The notes below the pieces were generated by a model, which ran no database searches, was not told the origin of the DNA, and worked only from the letters and a program-made list of their open reading frames with translations. The translations under genes were made by a program, and so were the position numbers. Source: Bacteroidales bacterium UBA4772 (GTDB lineage Bacteria > Bacteroidota > Bacteroidia > Bacteroidales > VadinHA17). Taken from it: DNA of 64,000 nt. The DNA lies in NCBI GenBank assembly GCA_002403305.1, contig DHHM01000016.1, forward strand, positions 86,574 through 150,573, read 5' to 3'. Shown one piece after another: positions 1 through 8,262 of the stretch (position 1 is the stretch's first letter; every line of letters starts with the position of its first letter).

Positions 1-1163
1 ATAGATTCAAGCATGATCATGCTGAATACACGGCGACGGTTCATGCCTATGGCTGAGAGCATGCCCAGCTCACGTGTGCGTTCCAGCACCGCCATCAGCA
101 TGGTGTTTACTATTCCGAAGGCCAGGGCTGCCAGGATTAGCACCATGAAGATGCCATATATCTGGTTTACGTAATCGGCTATCATGGCCAGGTCAGTCTG
201 TATCTGCTTCCAGCTCATCACCTCCAGTCCGGGGAGCGCTTCCTTTACGGATGCGCTGGCTTTGTCAGTCAGGTCATCATCCTCCAGGCGTGCAATGATG
301 CGGTGGTACTGCCCCTCTTCCATCCCTGTGAGGCGGAGCAGTTCATCATGCGGCACAAATACCGAAAAGGCCTCGAAAAAGTCGTTGTTCGTGCGGAAGA
401 TGCCGCTGATACGGAAGGCAGCCCCTGTCTGTGTGCCGTTTGCATCAAGGAAGGTGAGGATGACCTTTGATCCCTCTCGGTATGACCAGGCTGCCTCCTT
501 GATCCTCATCCCGTACAGCTTCCCCTCCTTCTCCGTGAGCAATCCGGAACAGGCCTCCGACAGTTTCTTTTCCGCGGTGAACCTCTGGTTTTCGAGGGGT
601 CTGAGTTTCTCAACAACGGCTGCAGGAACATCCTCAGCTTCAAGGGCGGTAAAGGATTCTTCCGTGAGGATATACCGGATTATGTAGAGCTCTTTTGCCA
701 GCTTCTCGCCGATGAAGGCGCTGTTGAGCCTGGTGTCGGTTCCAAAGTAGCTCCCCGTTCCGGGTATGAGACGTTCCTTAAGGGTAAACATCTGCTGCTC
801 CTTTTCAACGTCTATGCCCGTGATCTCCACGCCCGCGCTCCCGGCGGAGGTTGAGGCTATGCCCCGTACAATTATCCGTTCGGTGATATGAGTCACTCCG
901 GGTGTCTCTTCGAGCACCGATACAACCTTTTCAGGCTCGGCTATCACATTGGCTATGTCACTGCTGCCCCTGAATCCGGGGTTGTTTACCTGGATATGAG
1001 ACAGCTCCTCGTTGACAGCGGCATCAATGCGCTGAACAATAGAGCTGTTGATGGCAGCCATGGCAAAGACGCCCGCAAAGACGCCCACGGTCACGGCAGC
1101 TATCACGGTCAGGCTCCTGGTCCTGTTCCGCCAGACATTCTTCCATGCAATGGATGTTATCAT
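1..1163 (-). CDS. ABC transporter permease, FtsX/MacB type (3' end outside window)
   Basis: Reading leftward from ATG at 1163-1161, an open frame begins MITSIAWKNVWRNRTRSLTV and stays open to the window edge, so the C-terminus is missing. A first membrane segment is followed by a long extracytoplasmic MacB-type domain. The last visible residues carry the FtsX core motif RTRELGMLSAIGMNRRRVF at the edge of the second membrane segment. Such permeases work with a cytoplasmic ABC ATPase, usually in lipoprotein or lipid release or efflux. The start lies 12 bp after the stop of the related permease upstream (1176-2591), so the two are cotranscribed and probably form a heterodimer. The ATPase gene is expected to the left of the window. 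Confidence 0.9.
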   Translation of the reverse strand, partial: MITSIAWKNVWRNRTRSLTVIAAVTVGVFAGVFAMAAINSSIVQRIDAAVNEELSHIQVNNPGFRGSSDIANVIAEPEKVVSVLEETPGVTHITERIIVRGIASTSAGSAGVEITGIDVEKEQQMFTLKERLIPGTGSYFGTDTRLNSAFIGEKLAKELYIIRYILTEESFTALEAEDVPAAVVEKLRPLENQRFTAEKKLSEACSGLLTEKEGKLYGMRIKEAAWSYREGSKVILTFLDANGTQTGAAFRISGIFRTNNDFFEAFSVFVPHDELLRLTGMEEGQYHRIIARLEDDDLTDKASASVKEALPGLEVMSWKQIQTDLAMIADYVNQIYGIFMVLILAALAFGIVNTMLMAVLERTRELGMLSAIGMNRRRVFSMIMLES

Positions 1164-1175
1164 TTTAGTCTTCTG

Positions 1176-2591
1176 TTAGGCTCTGATAGCATTTATTATG
1201 TTCAATTTGAATATCCTCCGCACACTGAATGTGATGGCTATGAGCAGTATCAGCAGCACAATCGCTGCCTGCCACAGGTAGTAGGTGTCCGGGAGATGCA
1301 TGGGCATCACCGCTTCAAAGCCGTACTCCTCGTACATCTTTGCCAGCTCCCCGGTGAAGCGCAGGGGCCTTGCATAGCCATAGTAGACAATGGGCAGTGA
1401 TGCTGCAATACCTGCCAACACACCCAGCAATCCGATGAACAGCATCTCCATGCTTACTATGCCGGCCAGCTTACGCTTCTGCATCCCTATAGAGACCAGC
1501 ATGCCGAACTCCCTCCTCCGTTCAGCCATCATCATAAGTACTGTACCGGATACGCCAAAGGCTATCACCAGGTAAAGGATGCCTATCATGATTGCCCCGC
1601 TCTTGTTGTCAGCCTCCATCTGGTTCAGCAGGAGGGCATTCATCTCCTTCCAGTTGCGTATTACCAGCCCGTCATTGCAGGAGGCGGACAGCCGCTGTTG
1701 CGTTTGCAGAAGCTCCCTGTCATCTGTATCGCTTATACTTATTATGGCCGAGGTGACCATTTCGGGTGCAGCATAGAGATACTGTGCATCTGCCAGGGTG
1801 ATGTAAACAAATGCATTGTCAATCTCGGGGTTTGGCATGCTCACTATACCCTTTATCACGAAGAGTCCGGCTGCGGATACCCCGTGATAGCCCTGTCCCA
1901 TCACCACCAGGGTGTCTCCAACGTCTGCGCTGAGATAACGCGACAGTCCGTATCCTATAACCGCCCGGCCGGAATCTGCCGAAGTGAGGTAACGGTTGTC
2001 GAGTGATGCATACTTCCTGAAGAGAGGCATCACTGCTGCTGAATCATCATCGCCTATGCCGAGGTCAGAGATGAGGCTCTTTTCATCGGTCCAGGCCTCA
2101 CCGGAAAATACATCGACCAGCTTAGCGGTGCGGGACGGCAGGTTTTCTCCTTTAAGAGCTTCGGTTGCATCAGGAGTAAGGCGGTATTTTATGAGACGGT
2201 TCTTTATGTTCAGCGTCTTCTGCTCATTGTCGGGATCCATGCCGATCACCATCACACCCCGGGTGCGACTCCCGGCAGCTGCCAGCGCGAACGATTCCAG
2301 CTTTGGAATAACCCCCGTTACATTGGGGTCTGCCTCTATTATGTCAGTCAGCGACTGCTCAGGAACAAACCCGTTGTCAAGATTTGATTCATCAAGGTAG
2401 TCACTGTGCTGAAGCTGCAGGTAACCGGAGTATGATTCGATGACATCCCTGTACATCTTTTCGTATGTACCCAGCTGAAACGACCTCATCACCAGTGCAA
2501 AGAAGACTGCAAAGAATACCGAGGCTGCCGTTATGAGGGTCCTCCTTTTGTTTCGCCATAGATTTCTCCAGGCAAGCTGATAGTTCTTCAT
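1176..2591 (-). CDS. ABC transporter permease, FtsX/MacB type
   Basis: 471 residues. It begins MKNYQLAWRNLWRNKRRTLI and has one N-terminal membrane segment, a periplasmic domain of about 270 residues and three C-terminal membrane segments. The FtsX core motif ERRREFGMLVSIGMQKRKL stands at about residues 357-375. It is a paralogue of the partial permease at 1-1163 and directly precedes it. With the LolA-like protein at 2707-3477 the set resembles the export operons that move lipoproteins or lipids across the periplasm. The substrate cannot be read from sequence. Between this gene and the LolA-like gene lies an intergenic palindromic repeat (2611-2692). Confidence 0.92.
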   Translation of the reverse strand: MKNYQLAWRNLWRNKRRTLITAASVFFAVFFALVMRSFQLGTYEKMYRDVIESYSGYLQLQHSDYLDESNLDNGFVPEQSLTDIIEADPNVTGVIPKLESFALAAAGSRTRGVMVIGMDPDNEQKTLNIKNRLIKYRLTPDATEALKGENLPSRTAKLVDVFSGEAWTDEKSLISDLGIGDDDSAAVMPLFRKYASLDNRYLTSADSGRAVIGYGLSRYLSADVGDTLVVMGQGYHGVSAAGLFVIKGIVSMPNPEIDNAFVYITLADAQYLYAAPEMVTSAIISISDTDDRELLQTQQRLSASCNDGLVIRNWKEMNALLLNQMEADNKSGAIMIGILYLVIAFGVSGTVLMMMAERRREFGMLVSIGMQKRKLAGIVSMEMLFIGLLGVLAGIAASLPIVYYGYARPLRFTGELAKMYEEYGFEAVMPMHLPDTYYLWQAAIVLLILLIAITFSVRRIFKLNIINAIRA

Positions 2592-2610
2592 TCGATTATC
2601 TTATTATTTC

Positions 2611-2692
2611 ATTGGTCGAAAGAAACTTACATGTAGTAAAAACAATCATGTCCAATTGTGAGTTTCTGTCCATGTAAGTTTCATGCCAGTGG
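2611..2692. repeat. Dispersed palindromic repeat, copy A
   Basis: Arms GAAACTTACATG (2622-2633) and CATGTAAGTTTC (2671-2682) form a perfect 12-bp inverted repeat around a 37-bp centre. The left flank ATTGGTCGAA is the family's shared flank. The same unit recurs at 3500, 13024, 30611, 33844, 36141 and 62885. It sits inside the presumed LolA-like/permease transcript, so the RNA can form a hairpin there. Confidence 0.85.
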
Positions 2693-2706
2693 ATATTTGA
2701 TGGACA

Positions 2707-3477
2707 CTATCTGATGGTCTTCATATTCTGCTGTGAGAAGAAGCTCTCCTCAATCTTTACATTGAATTTTACCTCTGTTATATTAAGGATGGTCTTGCGG
2801 CCCGGCTCCTCGGCGGGGATCAGTTCAATGGTGGTGGGTATAAACCTTCCGTCCATTGTCCTGAGATCACTGCCCCGCTCCGTTCTGACCAGGTAGCCGT
2901 CCTCATCATAGAGCTCGGCTTTCAGGACAATAAACTCATTTTTATCAACCCACCACAGCTGGTGACTCCAGAGAACGTCGGCATCATCCTTTGCCGTCAG
3001 CCTGATCTTGTGGCACATGCGGCCGTCGATCTCCTCCTCTCCCTCGAAAGTGTGGGTGTAGTCTTCCACCACGGAGGACTCCCTGAGGATATCATCATTG
3101 GTGTAGTCTGACCCCATCCAGCCCTGCGACATCATTGAGGGCGGCAGCTTGATAAGCCTGTTGATGGCGGGATTCCAGCTCCACATCTCCGTGCCCCGTT
3201 TGAGAAATGTCTGTCCCTTTTCGCGCGCCGGCGCGGTGATTAGCGTGAGGGCATAGTCATCTTCCAGGGCCCACGATTTGAATTCTATTGTGCGCTGCCA
3301 TGAGGAGCGCACGATGGTCATGCTCATGACGCTGTAGCCCGAGAGCTCACCGTTGAATTTCTCGTCTGTTTTTTTGATTATTTCTTTGGCGCTCAGCTGC
3401 TGCGCGGTGGCCGGCCCGCTTGCCGGCAGCAGGAGGAGCATTGCGATGCCTGTGATTATCTGACCTGTTAGTTTCAT
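2707..3477 (-). CDS. LolA-like outer-membrane lipoprotein-sorting family protein
   Basis: 256 residues with a signal peptide ending near residue 25 (ATAQQ). The mature part matches the LolA-like family of periplasmic lipid or lipoprotein carriers found beside FtsX permeases: stretches such as KGQTFLKRGTEMWSWNP and a conserved MSQGWMGSDYTNDD segment near the middle, then a beta-rich C-terminus with the LWWVDK pattern. Expected role: periplasmic carrier or sensor for the adjacent ABC exporter. It lies upstream of the two permeases on the same strand with a palindromic repeat on each side. Function beyond this is inferred from context. Confidence 0.82.
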   Translation of the reverse strand: MKLTGQIITGIAMLLLLPASGPATAQQLSAKEIIKKTDEKFNGELSGYSVMSMTIVRSSWQRTIEFKSWALEDDYALTLITAPAREKGQTFLKRGTEMWSWNPAINRLIKLPPSMMSQGWMGSDYTNDDILRESSVVEDYTHTFEGEEEIDGRMCHKIRLTAKDDADVLWSHQLWWVDKNEFIVLKAELYDEDGYLVRTERGSDLRTMDGRFIPTTIELIPAEEPGRKTILNITEVKFNVKIEESFFSQQNMKTIR

Positions 3478-3499
3478 TAGATTATTTGTTTATTATTAT

Positions 3500-3574
3500 A
3501 TTGGACTAATGGAACTTGCATGAAGTTTACAGTCATTTCCCCGGGAGGAGTTGCTGCTCATACATGGTTTCATC
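3500..3574. repeat. Dispersed palindromic repeat, copy B (degenerate)
   Basis: The left part TTGGACTAATGGAACTTGCA, continuing TGA, matches the family. The right arm TCATACATGGTTTCATC is decayed from TCATGCAAGTTTCAT. It overlaps the last codons of the TetR relic, so that reading frame ends inside the repeat. Confidence 0.7.
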
Positions 3575-3965
3575 TGTATCTTTTTATCAGTGCGTCTGTT
3601 ACCTTTTCATAATATTCACCCTGATACTGTTCTTCAGAGAATATGGAAGTGATGGCAAACCCCTTGATCGCATTTATAAACATGAGCAGATCGGTCATCG
3701 GGTTATAGTCCGGACCGGCGTTCTCTCCCTTCTTCCGGAAGTATTCCACCAGGAGGCTCATCATGCTTTCGGTGTATTCCCTGAAAGGTCTTCCTGATAT
3801 TGATAAGGACCCTGACTCCTCCCCGAATAGTTTCTCATAGACTCCGGGCTGTATCATTATTCTGAAGAGCAGTTTCCGGAACTGCCTCTTCTCATGAAGC
3901 ACTTTAAATACTTTCCGGATTTGCAGAAAGTGTTGAAAATAAAATATATGTAGTAATATTAACAT
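3570..3965 (-). pseudogene. TetR/AcrR-family regulator relic: ligand-binding domain only
   Basis: The 131-residue frame contains a helical region ending with LLMFINAIKGFAITSIFSEE and a C-terminal helix, as in TetR C-terminal domains, with FRKLLFRIMIQPGVYEKLFG before it. The usual 45-50 residue N-terminal helix-turn-helix is absent: upstream sequence in this frame stops within about 40 codons, and the first residues (MLILLHIFYF) do not look like a native start. TetR genes commonly sit at the head of LolA-like/FtsX operons, so this is probably the operon's own repressor that lost its DNA-binding domain. A genuine short protein is possible but less likely. Confidence 0.6.
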
Positions 3966-4051
3966 TATTGCATCTGGTCACTGATGAATTCTGTTTCAAT
4001 TAGCGATTTCAGTATTGCTGAAGGTTTGATTGGCAGAAAGAATTACCAGGA

Positions 4052-5254
4052 TCAGGGTGTAAGCAAAAAATCGACCAGATTTTGCCATTTTATACCATTT
4101 CGCACGTTGCCATAATGCCTGTCCATGGACAGTACAAGTTTGGGATAATTGTCCCGCACCGTTTCAAGAGCACCAAATTCTCTTTCAATAACAGCCTCAT
4201 CTGAGAGCATATAGGCAACTTGTATGTAAGTTTTGGTGTTACCTTTTACTGCAATAAAATCGATCTCACGTTCGTATAGCTTGCCAATATGAACTTTAAA
4301 CCCTCGTGCAACCAGTTCAAGGTAAACAATGTTTTCAAGCTTCCCGGATATGTCCTGAAACTTATCACCCAGCAAGGAATACATAAATCCGATATCACCA
4401 AGATAGTATTTGTCGTAAAGCTCCAGCTGTCTCTTCCCTTTTATATCGAACCTATTCACCTTGTGTGCCATGTAAGCCTGAGAAAGCCAATGCAGATAAT
4501 TCTGCACCGTATCAGCAGAAAATTTTAGGTGTTGGGATTTAAAATAGTTGCTTATACCTTTGGCAGTAGTTATATTGCCAATATTATCAGCAATATAGGC
4601 GGTTATCCTTTCAAGCATAGCTACATCACGTACCTGGTTCCGGGACACAACATCCTTTAGAAGAATGGTGCTGTATATGGCGCTTATATACTGACTGATA
4701 ACTTCATCAGCAAATTCCATTCTATGAATCCCCGGGAAACCGCCATATTTCATGAAAAGGGCAAACTCATCATCCCTTTCAGCCCCTGATTTGTTTCTGA
4801 ATGTAAGAAATTCACTGAATACAAGAGTATTCATCTTAAATTCAATATACCTCCCTGTCAAAAGTGTTGCCAGGTCAGATGCCAGTAAATCCGCATCGGA
4901 CCCTGTGATGTATATATCTGCAATCTCATCCGCAAAAAAGCCGGCAATTGCCTTCTCCCATTGTTCAATTTCCTGAACCTCATCAACAAATAGGTACTTC
5001 CTGGCATTGTTTTTAATTAAATTTTTGGTTACATAGACATGAAGATCCATATAGGTCGTGATGAAGTCAAATTCCAATGAATCTTTGTTGATATACAGTA
5101 TATCAGCAGGGTCTACTCCTTCAGTTTCCAGCTCATTAATCAGCAGTTTCAGAAAGGTGCTTTTGCCACATCTTCTTATCCCGGTGATTACTTTTATTAC
5201 AGGTTTATCGATGAATGGTGCTATTCGATCAAGATACATGTCTCTCCTAATCAT
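4052..5254 (-). CDS. AAA ATPase with DUF4143 C-terminal domain
   Basis: About 400 residues from ATG at 5254 (MIRRDMYLDRIAPFIDKPVI), the usual start for this family; a longer frame to 5503 adds unrelated sequence. Walker A is TGIRRCGKST, Walker B YLFVDEVQEI, and the C-terminus holds the DUF4143 nuclease-like fold with the YEREIDFIAV motif. These proteins are widespread accessory ATPases in Bacteroidota with no firm cellular role; some resemble toxin or defence components. The gene is visibly more AT-rich than its neighbours, stands alone, and is flanked by remnants of two unrelated genes, which suggests horizontal gain. Confidence 0.88.
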   Translation of the reverse strand: MIRRDMYLDRIAPFIDKPVIKVITGIRRCGKSTFLKLLINELETEGVDPADILYINKDSLEFDFITTYMDLHVYVTKNLIKNNARKYLFVDEVQEIEQWEKAIAGFFADEIADIYITGSDADLLASDLATLLTGRYIEFKMNTLVFSEFLTFRNKSGAERDDEFALFMKYGGFPGIHRMEFADEVISQYISAIYSTILLKDVVSRNQVRDVAMLERITAYIADNIGNITTAKGISNYFKSQHLKFSADTVQNYLHWLSQAYMAHKVNRFDIKGKRQLELYDKYYLGDIGFMYSLLGDKFQDISGKLENIVYLELVARGFKVHIGKLYEREIDFIAVKGNTKTYIQVAYMLSDEAVIEREFGALETVRDNYPKLVLSMDRHYGNVRNGIKWQNLVDFLLTP

Positions 5255-5310
5255 TTTCGAGTATATTACGATTATTACAAATATATGCAAATATTTCGAC
5301 TGTATTCGTT

Positions 5311-5460
5311 TTATTGAAGTTTTTCTATGATTGAGGAGAGTCTGTTCACGGCAGGTGCGGTGGAGGTAACGCTGTCCCATGCCGTTCCGCGGGCTCCCGG
5401 CAAGTACTCCTCGCAGCAGATGACGTGGGTTAAGAGATCTTGCGTTGATATGTATCCATA
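5311..5460 (-). pseudogene. C-terminal scrap of an unidentified gene
   Basis: Upstream of the DUF4143 ATPase, one minus-strand frame is open for 49 codons and ends at TAA 5313-5311. It reads like a soluble protein C-terminus (THVICCEEYLPGARGTAWDS, then TAPAVNRLSSIIEKLQ), GC-rich like the backbone, whereas the ATPase is AT-rich. A stop codon lies directly before it and no start is present. I cannot name the family. It may be chance coding-like sequence. Confidence 0.35.
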
Positions 5461-5512
5461 TTAAATAGAGTACAAGTACAGTTATTAAAAGTATTGTCAG
5501 CAACCCTGACCT

Positions 5513-5543
5513 AAAAAAAATCCGGGAGAGATCACCTCCCGGA
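5513..5543 (-). terminator. Rho-independent terminator of the M56 protease gene
   Basis: TCCGGGAG (5521-5528) pairs perfectly with CTCCCGGA (5536-5543) across a 7-nt loop. On the minus strand the hairpin is followed by eight T residues (5520-5513). It lies 24 bp after the stop of the M56 gene. Confidence 0.88.
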
Positions 5544-5567
5544 CTTTTAAATTGAGACCGTACCGGA

Positions 5568-7652
5568 TTATAATCCTTCCTGAATTTTCTCGCCAGAGGA
5601 TAGTGCGAATGAAATCGGGACAGAATACCATACGTTGACAGGCTTACCGCCCTGCATTCCTGGTGTCCAGTCGGGAAGAAGACTCATTACCCTTACTGCT
5701 TCGGCATCAAGCAGGGGGTCAATTCCTCTGACAACTGTAACATCTTCGACTGAACCATCAGAAGTGACCACGAACCTCAGAATGACTTTTCCCTGTATAC
5801 CCCGTTCTTTAGCTTCAGGCGGATACCTGACATTTTCATTTATGAATTTGAACAGGGCTTCATCACCACCCGGATATACCGGCATTTTTTCAACTACAAC
5901 AAATATTTCCCCTCCTCCCACCTTGTCAGGCAGCGAGAATTTAGCAGTGATTTCGGAGGTAAAGGGTTCATTCATGCCTGGATTCTTCGGAGGTTCCCAC
6001 AGGGGAGAGGTTTTGATCACTTCTGCCAGGGCATTGGCAAGAAGAGGATTGGTTGTTCCTTTGGGTTTTATATTGCTTACAGAACCGTCCGGCTCAACCG
6101 TAAAGCTGACATGGGCCCAGCCCTCTATTCCGGCTGCAGCAGCCTCAGGAGGATATTTGGTTCGGCTTATCACCCAGTCGGTAAATGTAGTATGAAAGCT
6201 GCCCCCAAAGGTCGGAAAATCGTCCTGGGACTTCCTGCGAAGGGGAACGGTCATGCCCAGCTCTTTGGCTTTTTCCCTGGAATATATTTCCATCACGCCT
6301 GCAGCTCCCTTCTCTCCATACTTTTCCTTGGCTTCACTAAAGGTTAGGGCTTTTGCTATACCCAGGTCGTTCCCCATCTTTTCCATAATTTCAGTAAGGG
6401 TCTGATCAGTGATGACGCCGTCAACAACCAGCAGCTGCTTCGGTTTAGGTTTATCCGTAGCATCAGGCTTCACAGTGGCAGGGTCAACGTAATTGGGGTC
6501 AGGTTGCATCCTGACTATCATCTCCTTGTCTGTAACAGGATTAAGTGGCAGGTACTTATAGCCTTTATAAGTAAAAACCAGTATCACATTTTCGGGAATG
6601 CCCCTGAACTCAAAGCGGCCTGAAGCATCGGTACTCACTGAAAGGGAGGTGCCGGATACGTTGACATTTACTCCGGGAAACGGTGTTCCGTCTTCACGGT
6701 AAACGACTCCCCTTACAGTATTCTGGATCAGGGGTGCCGGCTGGCTGATAGTTAACTCAGATGTACCTGTGGTTTCCGCATAAACATATCTGGGAGATGC
6801 AAATGCAAACAACATTCCTGCCATAAGTGGCAGTACAAGAAGCAGTTTAAGCTTCCTGAATGGAGAATAAGTTTTCTTTTTCATCATTTCAAACCTGTTT
6901 GTGTTAAACGAAAAATTGAATGAATTCGAGAGACTGATCAGCCTGGCGCTGAAGACCTGGTTGAGGAGAGTAGCCCTGTATCCTGCCGGGTCAGATGTCT
7001 GCTGCAGCGCCACCTCATCGGCAAGATGCTCATGATTCTGCCTGACAAGCGCCGAACAGATCCATGCAAAGGGATTCATCCATTGCACCAGGCTAATCAC
7101 TTCAACAAGCAGGAGATCAAACCAGTGCTTCTGTCTGAGGTGCACCATCTCATGGTTCAGTATCTCCCTGACCTCACGCCCGCTCAGTGAAGGATTGATA
7201 AAAACGTAATTGAAAAATGAAAAGGCGGAGGTATATTTTTCTGATCTGACAAGCAAGGCATCTCCTTCCCTGTGTACCGGCCCGCTTCTTACAGCGCGGT
7301 ACACCGTGAAGAGGTACTGCAGCGTCCGCCCCAGCAGGAAGACTAATCCTGCAGCATAGAATATCATGAACCATTTCAGCGGATCTTTCTCCGCCACAAT
7401 CTCCGCCGCCGCTGCCGGTGATGAAGGCAAAACCGGGGTCATCCCCTGCGTCTCCTGTATCAGCGGAGCAGGAAGCTCAACCCTGTAATGCAGAGTTACC
7501 AGCGGAAGGATCAGTGAGAGAGCCACTCCTGCCAGGAGGTAGATCCGCTTAAGCATGAAAAACCTCTCCTTCTGCAGAAAGAGAAGGTATACCAGCGTAA
7601 AACCTGCCAGCCATGCGGCCGATTTCAGCAGGTAGAATGCAATCTGTTCCAT
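5568..7652 (-). CDS. M56 (BlaR1/MecR1-like) membrane metalloprotease with carboxypeptidase-regulatory and two TonB C-terminal domains
   Basis: 694 residues. Membrane segments lie near 8-26, 35-55, 93-115 and 268-286. The zinc protease motif HEMVH is at 167-171 with the downstream ligand segment HEHLADE at about 207-213. After the last membrane segment come a CarboxypepD_reg-like beta-sandwich (about 312-390), a short SusC-plug-like stretch (LLVVDGVITDQTL), and two TonB C-terminal domains (about 475-570 and 595-685, each with a YPPEA motif and a DGSV motif). The family senses an envelope signal and triggers cleavage of a BlaI repressor. The BlaI gene lies 12 bp upstream. No penicillin-binding sensor domain is present, so beta-lactam sensing is not implied. 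The terminal TonB domains may contact outer-membrane transporters. Confidence 0.93.
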   Translation of the reverse strand: MEQIAFYLLKSAAWLAGFTLVYLLFLQKERFFMLKRIYLLAGVALSLILPLVTLHYRVELPAPLIQETQGMTPVLPSSPAAAAEIVAEKDPLKWFMIFYAAGLVFLLGRTLQYLFTVYRAVRSGPVHREGDALLVRSEKYTSAFSFFNYVFINPSLSGREVREILNHEMVHLRQKHWFDLLLVEVISLVQWMNPFAWICSALVRQNHEHLADEVALQQTSDPAGYRATLLNQVFSARLISLSNSFNFSFNTNRFEMMKKKTYSPFRKLKLLLVLPLMAGMLFAFASPRYVYAETTGTSELTISQPAPLIQNTVRGVVYREDGTPFPGVNVNVSGTSLSVSTDASGRFEFRGIPENVILVFTYKGYKYLPLNPVTDKEMIVRMQPDPNYVDPATVKPDATDKPKPKQLLVVDGVITDQTLTEIMEKMGNDLGIAKALTFSEAKEKYGEKGAAGVMEIYSREKAKELGMTVPLRRKSQDDFPTFGGSFHTTFTDWVISRTKYPPEAAAAGIEGWAHVSFTVEPDGSVSNIKPKGTTNPLLANALAEVIKTSPLWEPPKNPGMNEPFTSEITAKFSLPDKVGGGEIFVVVEKMPVYPGGDEALFKFINENVRYPPEAKERGIQGKVILRFVVTSDGSVEDVTVVRGIDPLLDAEAVRVMSLLPDWTPGMQGGKPVNVWYSVPISFALSSGEKIQEGL

Positions 7653-7664
7653 TTTTTATTCCTG

Positions 7665-8030
7665 TTAGTCATCGTCAAGCTCTTCCCGGGCCTCCTCGAG
7701 TATCCTGTCGAGGTCCTTTACTGAAAGATTCTTCTCCCTGGCAAAGAACGATGTCATTGCCGGGAAAGAATTGTTGAAGTACCCTTCGAGCAGCCCGAAC
7801 AGCTGGTGCTTTGAATACTCCCGTTTCGAAACCAGGGGAAAATAGAGGAATACATTCGCATAAGCCCGGTGATCCACATAACCCTTCTTCTCAAGGACCT
7901 TCAGCACTGTTGAGATGGTGTTACGCGCCGGCTTCGGATCATCAAATTTTCCCCTGATATCCTTTACCACTCCCTCTTCCAGATCCCATAAAATCTGCAT
8001 TATCTGCTCTTCAGCCTTAGTCAGTTGCAT
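7665..8030 (-). CDS. BlaI/MecI/CopY-family transcriptional repressor
   Basis: 121 residues from ATG at 8030 (MQLTKAEEQIMQILWDLEEG), which matches the family N-terminus; the frame extends 20 codons further but that part is not conserved-looking. The winged helix covers about residues 1-70 (RNTISTVLKVLEKKGYV is the recognition region), followed by a dimerisation and cleavage region. It is followed by the M56 protease gene in the same operon, the standard repressor-protease pair. Two related palindromes upstream (8109-8126 and 8149-8165) are probable operators for autoregulation. Confidence 0.92.
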   Translation of the reverse strand: MQLTKAEEQIMQILWDLEEGVVKDIRGKFDDPKPARNTISTVLKVLEKKGYVDHRAYANVFLYFPLVSKREYSKHQLFGLLEGYFNNSFPAMTSFFAREKNLSVKDLDRILEEAREELDDD

Positions 8031-8108
8031 AAAATCTTTTTTAATTAATACCACAACAATGCCCGTTTCCGGACACTTCTTTTCAATCAATCCTTCAACA
8101 CAAATATA

Positions 8109-8165
8109 CGACTATATTTATAGACGCGCAAGCTTTTATGAATTTTTTCGTCTATTTTTATAGTC
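8109..8165. promoter_or_regulatory. Two BlaI-type operator palindromes
   Basis: CGACTATATTTATAGACG (8109-8126) is a near-perfect palindrome. CGTCTATTTTTATAGTC (8149-8165) shares the same half sites GACTATA and GTCTAT. Their centres are about 40 bp (four helical turns) apart, 80-135 bp upstream of the BlaI start. Paired dyads of this kind are typical for BlaI/MecI regulators; occupation here is inferred. Confidence 0.6.
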
Positions 8166-8262
8166 ACATAATCTGATTAATTATATTATAATGAGTTAAT
8201 GATCTTTGAAGATTGGGATTTCGACAGGATTTACATTTCACTGTCTGCACCCTGGCACCTTG

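Noticed and set aside
949..1400. Plus-strand frames opposite the ABC permeases
   Set aside because: Antisense shadows of well-supported minus-strand genes.
5255..5503. N-terminal extension of the DUF4143 ATPase frame
   Set aside because: The family starts at MIRRDMYLDR; the upstream residues are unrelated and overlap a different remnant frame.
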